38,550 nt of DNA from assembly GCA_964404395.1 (NCBI GenBank), contig CAYOKA010000004.1, positions 1 through 38,550 on the forward strand, given 5' to 3'. Both the position numbers and the translations under genes were made by a program. This stretch comes from JAAYBT01 sp964404395 (lineage in GTDB: Bacteria; Bacillota; Clostridia; Acetivibrionales; DTU013). Positions 37,566-38,550 of the stretch are shown piece by piece (positions within the stretch are counted from its first letter, which is position 1; every line of letters begins with the position of its first letter). Below the pieces are notes generated by a model. It was not told the DNA's origin. It worked only from the letters and a program-made list of their open reading frames with translations, and did not search any database.

Positions 37566-38550
37566 TTACTCTCCAGTTCCCTGCCACTGCTTAGGTTCTT
37601 GCCAATCCTCCCACTCCTGCAATTTTTCGGGATCTAAGGTTGAACCTGGCGTTACATCTATCGATTTTTCCGCGGCTTCAGAATCCGGCAAAAGGTTCTG
37701 AATGTTTTGATTTACCTCACGATTCTTTTTAGCATCAGCCTCGCGTATAGATATTTCACGGTTCCTGGTGAGCTTTTTTTCTTGATCGAGCTGCTTTTTG
37801 AGCATATTCATATGTATCGAATATCTATCAACATCCCTTTTTAGTTCAATATATGCGTTAGTAAGCTGGGATATCTCCCGCCTAGCCTCGGACCACCCTT
37901 CTCTGATCTCCTCAACACTGCCTTGAAGCTGGAGGAGAGTGTCAGCTACAAAGCGGTTGAGATTTCTTTCGGGAATAGTACCAAGTGCACTGTTAGCTGG
38001 AAAAAGTGAAGAACCGTCCCCTTTGGGAGAACCGTCCCCTGACCAATAGTCTCCTGATCGATTGCTGCTGTCGCCCTGGAGAGAACCGTCCCCTGATAGA
38101 AAAAGCAATTTCAGCCCATTTGAGAGTGTTCCAGGGTATATTCCCGGTGAGAGGGAAGAACCGTCCCCTTTGAGAGAACCGTCCCCTCTAATTCGGTCAC
38201 GGGGACTGTTAGATTTGTAGCACAGGCAAAGTAGCTGGCGGCCCAGCTGATTGCCGTAGCGGGATGCCTTGCCCCAGTTGCTGCCGTCTTGTGTACCGGC
38301 ATTGTAATAAACAACATTTTCACGAACCCAATAGACTACTATTTTGTCCTGGGTTTGAATTATGGAGGCGTTTTCAAAGGAATGAATTGAGGAGTGTATT
38401 AGTGTCTCGGCCGACCAGAGATTCCTGTCGGGAGCTTTTTGAAGATATACCATTTCGAAAAGCCTGGGCGTGCGCCTTTGATAGCATAAATGTATTATAC
38501 CGTTGCTGTCAACAATAACATGTGGATACTCACAGTTTCCTGCATATTTT
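37566..38550 (-). CDS. Propeller-like/coiled-coil protein with GDGS inserts (5' end outside window)
   Basis: The minus-strand frame is open to the window edge, so the gene starts beyond it; the ATG at 38453 is internal. The visible N-part (YPHVIVDSNGIIHLCYQRR, DKIVVYWVRENVVYYN, SNWGKASRYGNQLGRQL) has strand repeats like a beta-propeller with Asp-box-like loops. The middle 60 residues are an unusual linker of GDGS units (for example RGDGSLKGDGSSLSPG and SGDGSPKGDGSSLFP), encoded by five copies of GAACCGTCCCC. A coiled coil follows (about 175-260 from 38453: SVEEIREGWSEARREIS, KRDVDRYSIHMNMLKKQL), then an acidic Trp-rich tail. Function unknown. The linker is probably the result of repeat insertion in frame. 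Confidence 0.75.
   Translation of the reverse strand, partial: KYAGNCEYPHVIVDSNGIIHLCYQRRTPRLFEMVYLQKAPDRNLWSAETLIHSSIHSFENASIIQTQDKIVVYWVRENVVYYNAGTQDGSNWGKASRYGNQLGRQLLCLCYKSNSPRDRIRGDGSLKGDGSSLSPGIYPGTLSNGLKLLFLSGDGSLQGDSSNRSGDYWSGDGSPKGDGSSLFPANSALGTIPERNLNRFVADTLLQLQGSVEEIREGWSEARREISQLTNAYIELKRDVDRYSIHMNMLKKQLDQEKKLTRNREISIREADAKKNREVNQNIQNLLPDSEAAEKSIDVTPGSTLDPEKLQEWEDWQEPKQWQGTGE
38011..38210. repeat. Cluster of GAACCGTCCCC repeats inside a gene
   Basis: Five exact copies of GAACCGTCCCC at 38011, 38029, 38083, 38158 and 38176, plus one inverted near-copy GGGGACTGTT at 38201-38210. Two pairs have the same 18-base period (38011/38029 and 38158/38176) and lie 147 bases apart. All spacings within and between the pairs are multiples of three, so the reading frame is kept. 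Confidence 0.85.

Noticed and set aside
38011..38210. CRISPR-like array of GAACCGTCCCC
   Set aside because: The repeat is only 11 bp, the spacings are irregular (18, 54, 75 and 18 bases), it lies inside a coding frame, and no cas genes are present.

Overview
The window looks like chromosomal DNA from an anaerobic, spore-forming member of the Clostridia (Bacillota). The evidence is an alpha/beta-type small acid-soluble spore protein, a YtxC-family sporulation protein, a YabE-like 3D-domain protein, the tatD/yabE/ksgA neighbourhood, strong AGGAGG-type ribosome sites and sigma-A-like promoters. A GTP-type PEP carboxykinase and a pyrophosphate-type phosphofructokinase 7 kb apart fit the pyrophosphate/GTP-based glycolysis known from cellulolytic clostridia. 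The exact genus cannot be read from the sequence. No rRNA, tRNA, CRISPR array, prophage or transposase gene was found.

Layout. 1-4.1 kb: end of tatD, a membrane coiled-coil protein, a Met/Pro-rich coat-like protein, a YabE-like protein and ksgA. 4.1-7.1 kb: a promoter, a short leader ORF and a terminator, then two overlapping ABC-2 permeases and their ATPase. 7.2-9.1 kb: pckG, convergent to the ABC operon across two large hairpins. 9.6-14.7 kb: a hypothetical protein, zapA, a U32 peptidase-family protein and a dUTPase. 14.7-20.5 kb: a degenerate receiver/GGDEF-like protein, pfp, a Nudix-like protein with an altered box, a YigZ/IMPACT protein, an orphan histidine kinase and yebC. 20.5-21.7 kb: four small minus-strand genes, including the spore protein. 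22.3-28.9 kb: ytxC, a P-loop/Asp23 fusion, an iron alcohol dehydrogenase, a DUF4397 protein, a DUF6062 protein, an OGG-like DNA glycosylase and a DUF3343 protein.

29.4-37.5 kb is a sugar-utilisation locus. A YesM/YesN-type two-component pair diverges from two sugar ABC permeases, a lipoprotein binding protein and a GH36 alpha-galactosidase. No transport ATPase is encoded there, so a shared MsmX-type ATPase is probably used. The window ends inside a minus-strand gene with a propeller-like N-terminus and a coiled coil, into which copies of GAACCGTCCCC have been built in frame.

The most interesting non-protein signals are: a promoter-to-terminator RNA of about 320 nt at 29.0-29.3 kb with several nested stems and no assigned family; a 115-bp element with terminal inverted repeats present twice (22.0 and 27.4 kb, about 90% identical, with a compensatory base pair); leaders with possible attenuation before ksgA, the ABC-2 operon, the alpha-galactosidase and the Cys-rich small gene; and the GAACCGTCCCC cluster at 38.0-38.2 kb.
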